A stretch of 64,000 nucleotides of DNA from Scybalousia_A sp045221575 (GTDB lineage Bacteria > Bacteroidota > Bacteroidia > Bacteroidales > P3). The position numbers and the translations under genes were made by a program. Below the pieces are notes generated by a model that was given only the letters and a program-made list of their open reading frames with translations, was not told the DNA's origin and did not search any database. Below, one piece after another: positions 41,818-50,801 of this stretch. The stretch is taken from assembly GCA_045221575.1 (NCBI GenBank), contig JBGUWU010000012.1, positions 1-64,000 of the forward strand, in the 5' to 3' direction. Every line of letters starts with the position of its first letter. Position 1 is the first letter of the stretch.

Positions 41818-42528
41818 TCAATCATGATAAATAAGGAATATTGTATTTCGCTTACCAATAACAAATTCTTTTTTCTGTTTCCACTCTGCTATTGATTTGG
41901 TTACAATAGTCTGTGTTGGACTACTTATATCCGATGCTATACAAAGCAAAGTTTCGTTTCTTAAAGTCTTTTTTAGAAAATCAAAAAGTTTATCATTTCT
42001 ATAAGGAGCTTCTATAAATATCTGTGTTTGGTTTTCTTTATATGCTCTTTCTTCCAATTGATGTAGGCGTTTATGCTTCTCATGTTCTTTAATCGGCAGA
42101 TAACCGACAAAAGCGAAGTTCTGTCCGTTAAAACCTGAAGCCATCAAAGACATATATATAGAAGAAGGTCCAACCAAAGGAACTACATTAATATTTTTCT
42201 TTTGTGCAATTGCAACAATTTTTGCTCCTGGGTCAGCAACACAAGGTAAGCCTGCTTCAGAAAGCAGAAAAATATCATTATTCTCTTTCTCTATTGGCTG
42301 TAGCATTGAAGACAGTTCTTCATCTTTTGTATGCTCATTAAGTACATAAAAAGACACTGTATCATAATCTTTCTTATATCCTATACTTCTAAGAAAACGT
42401 CTTGCTGTTCTAAGTTCTTCCACAATAAAACAGTCTGCATTCATTATCTTATCTACATTATTATTCGGTATAGATTCTTGCCAATCAACATCAGCCAATA
42501 GCGTTGGGAATAAATAAAGACTTGCCAT
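41818..42528 (-). CDS. SAM-dependent methyltransferase, RsmI/tetrapyrrole methylase family
   Basis: A 236-aa protein of the tetrapyrrole-methylase fold. Motifs shared with RsmI are DIFLLSEAGLPCVADPGAKIV, VVPLVGPSSIYMSLMASGF and FIEAPYRNDKLFDFL. It is shorter than RsmI (about 285 aa), lacks its N-terminal GxLYxVxTPIGN start (here LYLFPTLLADV) and lacks the C-terminal domain. It belongs to the shorter RsmI-like branch found in Bacteroidetes. The rRNA target is not established for this branch. Confidence 0.85.
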   Translation of the reverse strand: MASLYLFPTLLADVDWQESIPNNNVDKIMNADCFIVEELRTARRFLRSIGYKKDYDTVSFYVLNEHTKDEELSSMLQPIEKENNDIFLLSEAGLPCVADPGAKIVAIAQKKNINVVPLVGPSSIYMSLMASGFNGQNFAFVGYLPIKEHEKHKRLHQLEERAYKENQTQIFIEAPYRNDKLFDFLKKTLRNETLLCIASDISSPTQTIVTKSIAEWKQKKEFVIGKRNTIFLIYHD

Positions 42529-42601
42529 ACAATTTTATTTTAATTTTCTTCACTCTTGCGAATGCAAAATTACAAAATAAGCAACAAATAAACATAAATC
42601 A

Positions 42602-42636
42602 AAAAACAAAAAAAAGGACAGAAGTTATCTGTCCTT
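42602..42636 (-). terminator. Rho-independent terminator of the aminotransferase gene
   Basis: AAGGACAG/CTGTCCTT (42614-42636) followed leftward by eight Ts. Confidence 0.9.
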
Positions 42637-42662
42637 GAAATATTGTTTATCTATTCTTTCTT

Positions 42663-43862
42663 TTAGTTTGTTCTACCTGGATAAACTTTTAAAGCTTCTT
42701 TTAAACAGTTGATACCAGCCAAAAGATCTTCAACTTTTAAGCAGTAAGTGATACGTGCTTGTTTTCTTCCTTTTTCTGGATCTGCATAGAAACCTGTTGC
42801 AGGAGCAAGCATAACTGTTTCACCATTAAGATTGAAGTCTGTAAGTAACCATTTGCAGAATTTATCACTATCATCAATAGGCATTTCTATTACAGTATAG
42901 AATGCACCTGTTGGGTTAGGACATTTACAACCAGGTATTGCGTTTATTGCTTTTACAAGCTCTCTTCTTCTGTGATCATACTCATCATTAACTTCTTTAA
43001 AGTAAGAAGCAGGAGTGTCAATAGCAGCTTCTGCAAATATTTGACCAAAATAAGGAGGACATAAACGAGCTTGAGCCATCTTCATTGCTGCAGCCATCAC
43101 CTCTTTATTCTTTGAAATAATCATACCTTCTCTTGCGCCACAAGCAGAGTAACGTTTAGAAACAGAATCTAAAAGAACAGCATTTTGTTCTATTCCTTCT
43201 ATCTCCATTATTGAGAAATGTTTCTTTCCTTCATAAACAAATTCTCTATAAACTTCATCAGCAAACAAGAATAGGTCATGTTTCTTTGCTATTTCTGCTA
43301 ATTGACGTAATTCTTGTTCAGAATAAAGATAACCTGTTGGGTTGTTAGGGTTACAAACAATGATAGCACGTGTTTTGCTTGTGATAGCTTTTTCAAATTC
43401 TTCCATTGGAGGAAGTGCGAAACCATTTTCTATAGTAGAAGGTATAGTTTTGATAACTGCACCTGAAAGTTTTGCGAAAGAATTGTAGTTTGCATAGTAA
43501 GGTTCAGCAACTATAACTTCTTCACCTGGATTAAGACATACGGTGAAAGCAAATTGTAAAGCTTCACTACCACCACAAGTTACAATAATATCATTTGGTT
43601 CAAGATTGATATTATATCTTTTATAATACTCTACTAATTTTTTTCTGTAAGATAAGTTACCATTAGATGGAGTATAAGCAACAATATCCATCTTAGCTTT
43701 TCTTAAAGCATCAACAGCTTCTGGTGCTGTAAGAATATCTGGCTGTCCTATGTTAAGGTGATAAATTTTTACTCCTCTTTCTTTTGCTGCATCTGCAAAA
43801 GGCACTAACTTTCTAATTGCTGAAGCTTGTAATGTAGCTCCTGTTGTTGAAATGTTTGGCAT
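42663..43862 (-). CDS. Class I/II aminotransferase (aspartate aminotransferase-like)
   Basis: A 399-aa PLP enzyme. Fold-type I motifs include ITCGGSEALQFAF for phosphate binding, VCNPNNPTGYLYS, FADEVYREF and the Schiff-base lysine in DSVSKRYSACGARE. The C-terminal part carries an Arg for the substrate carboxylate (KQARITYCLK). It resembles AspB-type aspartate aminotransferases; tyrosine or branched-chain substrates cannot be excluded. It is monocistronic, with its own terminator. Confidence 0.9.
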   Translation of the reverse strand: MPNISTTGATLQASAIRKLVPFADAAKERGVKIYHLNIGQPDILTAPEAVDALRKAKMDIVAYTPSNGNLSYRKKLVEYYKRYNINLEPNDIIVTCGGSEALQFAFTVCLNPGEEVIVAEPYYANYNSFAKLSGAVIKTIPSTIENGFALPPMEEFEKAITSKTRAIIVCNPNNPTGYLYSEQELRQLAEIAKKHDLFLFADEVYREFVYEGKKHFSIMEIEGIEQNAVLLDSVSKRYSACGAREGMIISKNKEVMAAAMKMAQARLCPPYFGQIFAEAAIDTPASYFKEVNDEYDHRRRELVKAINAIPGCKCPNPTGAFYTVIEMPIDDSDKFCKWLLTDFNLNGETVMLAPATGFYADPEKGRKQARITYCLKVEDLLAGINCLKEALKVYPGRTN

Positions 43863-43935
43863 TTTTTATTTCTATTTTTTTTTTAAATTATACAATAAAG
43901 ACGAACAACAAATCACATTGTCCGTCTTCTTTATT

Positions 43936-44343
43936 TTATTTATTTACTACTTTACCTGTAATCTTCAAAACCACAGTTCCATTTGAAGCATTGCTTTCAA
44001 CGGTTATGGATTTATTGATTGTTCCAACGTTTTTAGTGTTATATTTTACTTTTATCTTTGCTGACTTTCCTGGCATCAAAGGTTCTTTACTCCAAGAAGG
44101 AATTGTGCAACCACAAGAACTTCTTACGTTGGTAAGCATCAATGGTGCTTTTCCTGTATTTTTGTATTCAAATTCACAAATACCATTACCATCTTTTACT
44201 ACTTCACCATAGTCATGTACCATTTCTTTGAAAGTTATCTCAGGTTGAGAGCCTGTAGCTTTAACTTCTTTTTTGTTACTTTGAGCATTAACTCCAAAAA
44301 CTACTGCCATTGAAAGCAGGAATGTTAAGATTAGCTTTTTCAT
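43936..44343 (-). CDS. Exported DUF1573 protein, copy 2
   Basis: A 135-aa protein with a signal peptide (1-20, ending VNAQ) and one DUF1573 Ig-like domain: EFEYKNTGKAPLMLTNVRSSCGCTIPSW and KIKVKYNTKNVGTINKSITVESN. The pair of cysteines in SSCGC is typical. It is paralogous to the next gene upstream (44383-44820), about 40 bp away. Function unknown; probably a periplasmic or surface binding module. Confidence 0.85.
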   Translation of the reverse strand: MKKLILTFLLSMAVVFGVNAQSNKKEVKATGSQPEITFKEMVHDYGEVVKDGNGICEFEYKNTGKAPLMLTNVRSSCGCTIPSWSKEPLMPGKSAKIKVKYNTKNVGTINKSITVESNASNGTVVLKITGKVVNK

Positions 44344-44382
44344 CTTTTTGTCGTTTTTTTTATTACTTAATAATATCTTTTT

Positions 44383-44820
44383 TTAATTTTTATTTACAAC
44401 ATTTCCAATAAGACGCAATACTATTCTTGGTTTATTTACATCGTTTGTATTAACAACAACACTTCGCTTTATCTCTCCAACAATATTTGTATTATATCTT
44501 ATTTTTATATACCCTTTTTCGTTATGCATTAGCCCATTGGTAGAATATTCTGTAAGCACACAACCACAAGAAGTTTTAACACTCTTTATCATCAACAGCC
44601 CATCACCTTCATTAACCACCTCAAAAACAACTTCTCCATTACTTCCCTCTTCTATCTCACCAAAATCGTAATAAGTTTTATCCAACTTCACACTTGGCTT
44701 AGTCTTATGAGCAACAGCAGTCCTTTTTTTTAAACTACTCTTTTGAGCATAACCACCTAAAGACATCAAAAGTAATGCCATACAAAGAATAAAAGTAATA
44801 TATATTTTATTTCTAAACAT
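44383..44820 (-). CDS. Exported DUF1573 protein, copy 1
   Basis: A 145-aa secreted protein with signal peptide (1-25, ending GYAQ), then a basic linker and a single DUF1573 domain (VFEVVNEGDGLLMIKSVKTSCGC and RYNTNIVGEIKRSVVVNTND, interrupted by a loop). It keeps the SCGC pair. The tandem arrangement and matching layout with the downstream copy indicate duplication. Confidence 0.85.
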   Translation of the reverse strand: MFRNKIYITFILCMALLLMSLGGYAQKSSLKKRTAVAHKTKPSVKLDKTYYDFGEIEEGSNGEVVFEVVNEGDGLLMIKSVKTSCGCVLTEYSTNGLMHNEKGYIKIRYNTNIVGEIKRSVVVNTNDVNKPRIVLRLIGNVVNKN

Positions 44821-44925
44821 AGTTAAAACATTTCCTTTATCGCTTGCAAAATTACAACAAAGTTTTCAAAAAATAATATTTTTCAAAAAAACAAATAAAA
44901 ATTATATCGTTTTGATTTTTTATTC

Positions 44926-44933
44926 TATCTTTG
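44926..44933 (+). promoter_or_regulatory. gapA: -7 promoter element of gapA
   Basis: TATCTTTG matches TAnnTTTG, 37 bp before the gapA ATG. The -33 region is less clear. Confidence 0.6.
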
Positions 44934-44970
44934 CAAAAAATATATTCATAACATTAAAAACTTTAAAAAT

Positions 44971-45978
44971 ATGACAAAAATAGCAATAAACGGATTTGGA
45001 CGTATTGGTAGAATATCGTTCAGAAACATGCAGAAAAAACAAGGTCTTGAAGTTGTAGCAATTAATGACCTTACAGATGCTGCAACACTTGCTCACTTAT
45101 TAAAATATGACTCTGTTCATGGTAAATTTCAAGGTGAAGTTTCTGCAGACGGAGAATACTTGGTAGTAAATGGAAAACGTATCAGAGTTTATGCCGAACG
45201 TGATCCTGAAAATCTTCCTTGGAAAGAATTAGGTATTGACATCGTTATTGAATCTACAGGTTTGTTCAAGACAAGAGAACTTATGTCAAAACACATAAAA
45301 GCAGGTGCAAAGAAAGTTATTCTTACTGTTCCTGCAGCAAAAGCAGATGACGTTGATGCAACTGTTGTTCTTGGTGTAAATGAAAAAGTTCTTACTAAAG
45401 ACATTACTTTCGTAAGCAACGCTTCTTGTACTACAAACTGTTTAGCTCCTGTTGCTAAAGTTTTAAATGATAAGTTTGGTATCAAGAGAGGTCAAATGAA
45501 CACTATTCACTCTTATACTAACGACCAAAGAATACTTGACCTTCCTCATAAAGACCTTAGAAGAGCAAGAGCTGCTGCTTGCAGTATAATACCTACTTCT
45601 ACTGGTGCTGCAAAAGCTGTTGGTTTAGTTATTCCTGAATTGGCTGGTAAGTTAGACGGTATTTCAATGCGTGTTCCTACTCCTGACGGTAGCGTTGTTG
45701 ATTTAACAGTTGAACTTAACTGCACTGTAACTAAAGAACAAGTAAATGCTGCTATCAAAGAGGCTGCTGAAGGTTTAATGAAGGGAATCCTTGAATACAG
45801 TGAAGAACCATTGGTATCTATAGACATCGTTGATAACTCTCATTCTTCTATCTTCGATTCAAAACTTACTATGGTTATGGACGGAAACTTCGTTAAGGTT
45901 GTTTCTTGGTACGATAACGAAAACGGATATTCAAACCGCGTTTGTGATTTAGCTGAAAAATTATCAAAATTATTATAA
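44971..45978 (+). CDS. gapA: Glyceraldehyde-3-phosphate dehydrogenase
   Basis: A 335-aa type I GAPDH of glycolysis and gluconeogenesis. It shows the NAD-binding start KIAINGFGRIGRISFRN, the active-site motif SNASCTTNCLAP with its catalytic Cys, the His in MNTIHSYTNDQ, and the closing SWYDNENGYSNRV. The gene uses the common, presumably preferred, codons of the window and has its own promoter and a strong terminator, consistent with high expression. Confidence 0.98.
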   Translation: MTKIAINGFGRIGRISFRNMQKKQGLEVVAINDLTDAATLAHLLKYDSVHGKFQGEVSADGEYLVVNGKRIRVYAERDPENLPWKELGIDIVIESTGLFKTRELMSKHIKAGAKKVILTVPAAKADDVDATVVLGVNEKVLTKDITFVSNASCTTNCLAPVAKVLNDKFGIKRGQMNTIHSYTNDQRILDLPHKDLRRARAAACSIIPTSTGAAKAVGLVIPELAGKLDGISMRVPTPDGSVVDLTVELNCTVTKEQVNAAIKEAAEGLMKGILEYSEEPLVSIDIVDNSHSSIFDSKLTMVMDGNFVKVVSWYDNENGYSNRVCDLAEKLSKLL

Positions 45979-46004
45979 TATTTAATTATTGATAAAGCAT
46001 TTGA

Positions 46005-46036
46005 GGTTGCATATTAAAAGTATGCAACCTTTTTTT
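46005..46036 (+). terminator. gapA rho-independent terminator
   Basis: GGTTGCATA pairs with TATGCAACC, followed by seven Ts. Confidence 0.92.
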
Positions 46037-46054
46037 ATTTATCTAAAAAAAAAG

Positions 46055-46150
46055 AGCAAGTTTTCGTAAAAGAAAATCAACTTTTCGTGAAAAAAGATTT
46101 GATCTTTTTTCACAAAAATCAAATCTTTTTAAATTTAAATCAAATGTTTT
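46055..46150 (+). repeat. 21-bp repeat array B (5 units)
   Basis: Units begin at 46055, 46076, 46097, 46118 and 46139, exactly 21 bp apart, with sequences AGCAAG, ATCAAC, ATTTGATC, ATCAAATC and ATCAAATG. The third unit is in inverted form, so AAAAGATTTGAT can pair with ATCAAATCTTTT. The array fills the gap between gapA and the convergent radical SAM gene. Confidence 0.8.
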
Positions 46151-46159
46151 TTCTATATC

Positions 46160-47137
46160 TCAAATTACTTTGATTTGTCCTTGAGGTATATCTGAGCTTT
46201 GAACTATTTTAATGTTTTTAAGCAGTTCTCTGTTTTTAGAATTATAGCCAACGATATGATTTACGTCTTTTGGATTTACAAATATCTCCTTTGTTGTGTC
46301 ATTTATAGAAGAAAGTAGTCTTTCCCTCCAAAGTTCCGTAAGCACAAGTTCAAAAAATGATATATGAAAAGGTCCTGCAAGAAAACCCTCTCCTGATACT
46401 ATATCTTTAGAAGGATGTAATCCAACTCTAAGAACTTTGATATTTGAAGCAAGAAAGATTTTGTAAATATCTTTTGTCCAATCTATTGCCTCTGTAATTG
46501 TCAAAGGTTTATACTTTCCTTCGTTATATAGTTTAGCAAGTTTGGTATGTTCTATCACAAGCGTAGGATATATTCTTGTTGTCTTCGCCCGTAATGACAC
46601 TATCGTCTTTGCTGTGTTGATACTCTTCTGTTTGGTGTCTAAAGGTAAGCCTATCATCATCTGCAAACCAAGATTAAAACCATAAGACTTAATAAGTTCA
46701 GATGCTTTGTAAACATCTTCAACACTATGACCTCGTTCCGAAAACATTAAAACTTCATCGTCTAAAGACTGAGCACCAAGTTCTATATCTTTTACGTTGT
46801 ATTTTTTTAGGTTATCAAGGATTTCGGTGTTAATATAGTCAGGTCGTGTGGAAAGACGAATAGATTGTATCTTTCCTTGTTCAATATAGGGCTGAACAGA
46901 CTTCAAATATATATTCTGCAAGTTAATATCTATACCTGTAAAACTTCCTCCAAAAAATGCAAGTTCAACTTCATCATTTTGATTTAGAGTAGATAAATAT
47001 GTTTCTATTGTTTGTTTTACTTCATCTATTGAAGGTGCTTTTTGCTGTCCGCTTATATGCCTTTGATTACAAAAAATACAAGCATGAGGACAAGCTAATT
47101 GAGGTATAAAAATAGGAATATTACAGTGCATAAACAA
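46160..47137 (-). CDS. Radical SAM protein, Elp3-like core without acetyltransferase domain
   Basis: A 325-aa radical SAM enzyme. The cluster motif is CPHACIFCNQ near residue 17 (C-x3-C-x2-C), followed by AFFGGSFTGID, RLSTRPDYIN, DIELGAQSLDDEVL and MMIGLPLDT, an order like the Elp3/YhcC group. The C-terminal GNAT domain of Elp3 is absent. The start may be the first Met or the Met two codons later. The substrate is unknown. Confidence 0.85.
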   Translation of the reverse strand: MFMHCNIPIFIPQLACPHACIFCNQRHISGQQKAPSIDEVKQTIETYLSTLNQNDEVELAFFGGSFTGIDINLQNIYLKSVQPYIEQGKIQSIRLSTRPDYINTEILDNLKKYNVKDIELGAQSLDDEVLMFSERGHSVEDVYKASELIKSYGFNLGLQMMIGLPLDTKQKSINTAKTIVSLRAKTTRIYPTLVIEHTKLAKLYNEGKYKPLTITEAIDWTKDIYKIFLASNIKVLRVGLHPSKDIVSGEGFLAGPFHISFFELVLTELWRERLLSSINDTTKEIFVNPKDVNHIVGYNSKNRELLKNIKIVQSSDIPQGQIKVI

Positions 47138-47162
47138 ATCTTCTATTTAAACTTAAACAAAT

Positions 47163-47184
47163 GGACGGAACAAAAGTTCCGTCC
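47163..47184. terminator. Hairpin between wzc and the radical SAM gene
   Basis: GGACGGAAC-AAAA-GTTCCGTCC is a perfect 9-bp stem. The U-run is weak on the leftward side (ATTTGTTT), so termination of the wza-wzc operon is likely but not certain. Confidence 0.65.
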
Positions 47185-47247
47185 TTTATACAATTTTCGA
47201 CTTTTCACATTAGTAATTGGGGTTATAATCTATAAGTCTTGTCTAAT

Positions 47248-49902
47248 CTATCTCGGTTCTTCCCCCCCCTTATCACTATTTTGTTGATTATCAGTATTAT
47301 AATGTCTATTTATTCCACTTGAATTCTTAGAGCTTGAATGACTATGACTCTTACTGCTATGAGTACGTTTTAATGAACCTTCTTCATCAAAGTATCCATA
47401 ACCATAACTATCTCCATATTTACCACCATAGCCATATCTACCATAACCATATCTTCCGTAACCATAACGTCCATAGCCATAGCCGTAACCGTAACCATAG
47501 CCACCATAACCATAACCTTTACCGTAGCCATACTTTTGCATTACGTTATCTAAGCCATTAAGAATGAAATTAACCTTAACATTACTTCTTTGTTCCATTT
47601 CTATAAGAGCTGTAGTCAAGATACTTGCTGAAGTAAAGCCCAAACGAATAACATAAATCACAACATCAACCAATTTTGCCAAAGTTTGAGCATCAGCAAT
47701 CAAATTGACAGGAGGAGTATCAAGGATTATGTAATCATAACGTTTCTTCATCTCATCAATAAGATTCTTCATCTTTTCAGAGTCAATGATTTCAGAAGGA
47801 TTTGGTGGAACTTGTCCTACACAAATTACATCAAAGTTATCAAACTCTGTGTGTTGAACAATTTCATCAACACCTATCTTTCCTATATAGTAAGATGTGA
47901 TACCTTTGTTAGGATCTAATCCAAATGTTTTGTGAAGTCTTGGCTTTCTAAGATCGCATTCCATAATCAAAGTTTTATTATTTGTAATAGAGAAAACTGA
48001 TGCGATATTGATAGATGTTAAAGACTTACCTTCAGTAGGCATTGATGAGGTAATAAGTATTGTTTTTCCTACACCATCACTCTTTTCATCATCGTTAGTT
48101 CCAAGAATATACTTAATATTTGTTCTAATTGTTCTATAGGATTCTGTTATCTGAGATTTAGGACGGTTAAATACCATCATAGGATTGCTTCCTTCTGGGA
48201 AACGAGGAATATATCCAAGTATAGGATTTTGAGAAATTTTCTGCAAATCGTCCTTACTATCCACTGTATCTTTCGTTAGATGTTTTAAGATTATATATGC
48301 AGCAGGTATTGCCAAACCTAATATAAAAGCCATCAAGAAGTTGGTTGCTGTACGAGGATAAACTTTAACAGCAACGTGTGCCTTATCTATGATTTTATGG
48401 TCTGGTAAAGCAGCGTTCTTTGCTATTTCCGCATCAGCACGCTTTTGATACAAGAAAGAATATATCTCATCATTGAACTTAAACTGACGTTCAATGTTAA
48501 TCATATTTCTTTCTGTTGCAGGAAGTTTATTTATAGCAGTTTGCAACTCATTTTGTTGGCGTTGTAACTCTCGCATATTCATATTTGAAGCTTCCTTTAT
48601 ATTCTTCAAACTTTCACTTATCTGTTTTCTAATTGTTTCTATAGTAATCTTCAACTCCTTTATCTTAGGATTTTTATCCTTACTCCTTGTTAAAGAAGTT
48701 TTGTACTCAATTATAGATTCTGACAATTTACCTACCAATGTTGTAAGCACAGGATCATTTACTCCAACAGCAGAAGGAGAAGCAACACCTTCATCTATTG
48801 CTGCTACAGAAATATAATTAGAAAGGTAGTTATAATATTGTTGTTTTGCATATTCTAAAGCACGCTGTTCCTGTAAATCATTTGTTTTCTGATACAGATA
48901 TTGTCCATCATTTGTAAGATTAAGAGTATTGTTTGCCTCTTTAAATGACTCTTTTCGTGCTTCTGCTGTAGAAAGTGAATCAGAAATAGCAAGTATCTGT
49001 TCATTAACAAAATCTATTGTTGCTACATTTAAATAATTCTTTTCTTCAAAAGTTTGGTCAATATAAACTTCACAAAGTTTATTAACAAAATCTATAGCTA
49101 TTTTTGGATTACCGTTTTTGGATTTTATTCTTACAATAGAAGCTTCTTTATGAATAAGGTCTATCACTGTAGAATTGTAAGCATTTGCTAAAGCGTCTAA
49201 GTTATTTATTGAGAAAGCGTATGATACTTTTAGATTATTATCATCCCATCTATCTTTTTTGGGAATAATTTTAAAATGCATACCATCTTTGTTGTACCAT
49301 TCACCAAATTTAACAACAACATCTCTCTTATGAACATTAATTTTCTTATCAAGAACCTCATCTTTTACATAATCGTAAACAGTTACATTACTTCTATCTT
49401 CATAAGAAAGTTCATACTTAGTCTTATCTAACATTTTAACTTCCATGACAAGTCCTGTTGGCTGAGGTTTTGTTATATCTAACATAACTTCAAAAGGACT
49501 ATCTGTGTAAATGTCATTATATCTAAAGTTTAACTGTTGATAGTATGACACATACATATTCATAGCCTTCAGAGTCTGTTTTGTAATCGTATAGGATTGA
49601 ATTGTTCCTATCGCATTTTGGAAATCTTCGTTTCCATTTCCCCTAAACATTGTTGTCATGTTTAAGTTGCTCATCATATCATTGTTGGTTTTAATCAACA
49701 ATGAGGCTGTAGCTTCGTACCTCGGAGCCGCATATCTATTAACAAAGAATGCTATGACTAATGCTAAGACTACAAAAATGGCAAAAAGATACCATTTCTC
49801 AAGCATCTTAAATATTAATTCCGCATTGAATGCACTGTTTCCGTTTTCTGCGGTATTAGTATTTGATTGTACGTTTGGTATATTGGAAGCTTTCTCGTTC
49901 AT
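47248..49902 (-). CDS. wzc: Polysaccharide export tyrosine autokinase (Wzc/BY-kinase) with Gly/Tyr-rich tail
   Basis: An 884-aa inner-membrane co-polymerase/kinase for capsule or exopolysaccharide export. TM1 (about 35-52), a Wzz/GNVR periplasmic region with long coiled coil (about 290-490) and TM2 (about 520-540) are followed by the BY-kinase: Walker A SSMPTEGKSLTSIN, A' MECDLRKPRL, and Walker B YIILDTPPVNLIADA. The kinase should autophosphorylate C-terminal tyrosines. The tail (about 785-884) is exceptionally rich in Tyr and Gly (KGYGYGGYGYG-type repeats), then Ser/His. A run of eight Gs (47262-47269, antisense Cs on the + strand) encodes the final KGGEEPR. It follows wza by 2 bp. Confidence 0.93.
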   Translation of the reverse strand: MNEKASNIPNVQSNTNTAENGNSAFNAELIFKMLEKWYLFAIFVVLALVIAFFVNRYAAPRYEATASLLIKTNNDMMSNLNMTTMFRGNGNEDFQNAIGTIQSYTITKQTLKAMNMYVSYYQQLNFRYNDIYTDSPFEVMLDITKPQPTGLVMEVKMLDKTKYELSYEDRSNVTVYDYVKDEVLDKKINVHKRDVVVKFGEWYNKDGMHFKIIPKKDRWDDNNLKVSYAFSINNLDALANAYNSTVIDLIHKEASIVRIKSKNGNPKIAIDFVNKLCEVYIDQTFEEKNYLNVATIDFVNEQILAISDSLSTAEARKESFKEANNTLNLTNDGQYLYQKTNDLQEQRALEYAKQQYYNYLSNYISVAAIDEGVASPSAVGVNDPVLTTLVGKLSESIIEYKTSLTRSKDKNPKIKELKITIETIRKQISESLKNIKEASNMNMRELQRQQNELQTAINKLPATERNMINIERQFKFNDEIYSFLYQKRADAEIAKNAALPDHKIIDKAHVAVKVYPRTATNFLMAFILGLAIPAAYIILKHLTKDTVDSKDDLQKISQNPILGYIPRFPEGSNPMMVFNRPKSQITESYRTIRTNIKYILGTNDDEKSDGVGKTILITSSMPTEGKSLTSINIASVFSITNNKTLIMECDLRKPRLHKTFGLDPNKGITSYYIGKIGVDEIVQHTEFDNFDVICVGQVPPNPSEIIDSEKMKNLIDEMKKRYDYIILDTPPVNLIADAQTLAKLVDVVIYVIRLGFTSASILTTALIEMEQRSNVKVNFILNGLDNVMQKYGYGKGYGYGGYGYGYGYGYGRYGYGRYGYGRYGYGGKYGDSYGYGYFDEEGSLKRTHSSKSHSHSSSKNSSGINRHYNTDNQQNSDKGGEEPR
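47262..47269. repeat. G8/C8 homopolymer within wzc
   Basis: Eight consecutive Gs on the coding strand lie about 13 bases before the wzc stop codon. Slippage would change only the last few residues or extend the frame. Confidence 0.85.
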
Positions 49903-49904
49903 AA

Positions 49905-50729
49905 CTATTTACTCATATTGTTAATTGATACTATAATTGCTATAACAGAAGCTATCAATGATAGCGAAGAAGTAATGGTTGTTAAAGGAGGATTTATTGT
50001 TTGTAAAGTTTTGGTATTCTTATTTGGTTCTACATAAACTATATCTCCTGGACGAAGATAATAATTTTTATTCTTCATTACTGATGCTTTTCTTATGTCT
50101 AAGGTATATACAGCATCTTCTGTTTCTGATTTTCTAACAATTCTTACTTTTTGTCTATTACCATAGTAAGTTAAATCTCCAGCAGTTAAAAGTGCATCAA
50201 AAATATTAACAGATGGTTGATAGAAAGTGTAAACGCCAGGATTATTTACTTCTCCTGCAACCTTAATTCTAAAAGTTACCATTCTGCAGGTAACAGTTAT
50301 ACCTTCACTAAACTCTTCCGCTTTTTGTTTAATAGCGTTCTGAGCCTCTTCTATGCTCATTCCTAAAACATTAATCTTGCCTATTGTTGGCAAATCAAGG
50401 TTTCCATCACTATCAACTTCATAACTATTTAAATAAATACCTTGGTCTTGCGCAGAACCTGTTGCATTTTGTGCTGTTGATTGGAACAAAGACAAAGAAG
50501 CATTATCTAAGGAAGAATATATCTGAACATAAATCATATCATGAGGTTGTAATTTATACTCAGGAGAAGAATTGGTATAGCCATTCTCGTATTTGTATAT
50601 CATTGTGTCTGGTTGATTATCAGACTTTAAATCATCATTTTGAAAATAAATCAAGTTCTTTTGTGATGTACAAGAAGCCAGCAACAATATTGCTAAGGCT
50701 AAAACACACAAGTTTATAAATCTTCTCAT
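49905..50729 (-). CDS. wza: Polysaccharide export outer-membrane lipoprotein (Wza-like)
   Basis: A 274-aa Poly_export/SLBB protein. The lipoprotein signal (LALAILLLASCTSQK, Cys at about 20) precedes the Poly_export motif YKLQPHDMIYVQIYSS, NLDLPTIGKINVLGMSIEEAQ and an SLBB region (KVAGEVNNPGVYTF, GDLTYYG, YLRPGDIVYVEPN). A C-terminal hydrophobic helix (about 250-270) would be the membrane segment. It forms the outer-membrane channel partner of the wzc product encoded 2 bp downstream. No glycosyltransferase cluster adjoins. Confidence 0.93.
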   Translation of the reverse strand: MRRFINLCVLALAILLLASCTSQKNLIYFQNDDLKSDNQPDTMIYKYENGYTNSSPEYKLQPHDMIYVQIYSSLDNASLSLFQSTAQNATGSAQDQGIYLNSYEVDSDGNLDLPTIGKINVLGMSIEEAQNAIKQKAEEFSEGITVTCRMVTFRIKVAGEVNNPGVYTFYQPSVNIFDALLTAGDLTYYGNRQKVRIVRKSETEDAVYTLDIRKASVMKNKNYYLRPGDIVYVEPNKNTKTLQTINPPLTTITSSLSLIASVIAIIVSINNMSK

Positions 50730-50801
50730 ATTCCAAATATTTTTCTGTTATTAGTTCAATATGCAAAATTAATATTTTTATTTGTTTTAACAAAAATAAA
50801 T

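Noticed and set aside
47334..47561. Rightward His/Asn-rich ORF
   Set aside because: It is the antisense image of the Gly/Tyr-rich wzc tail.
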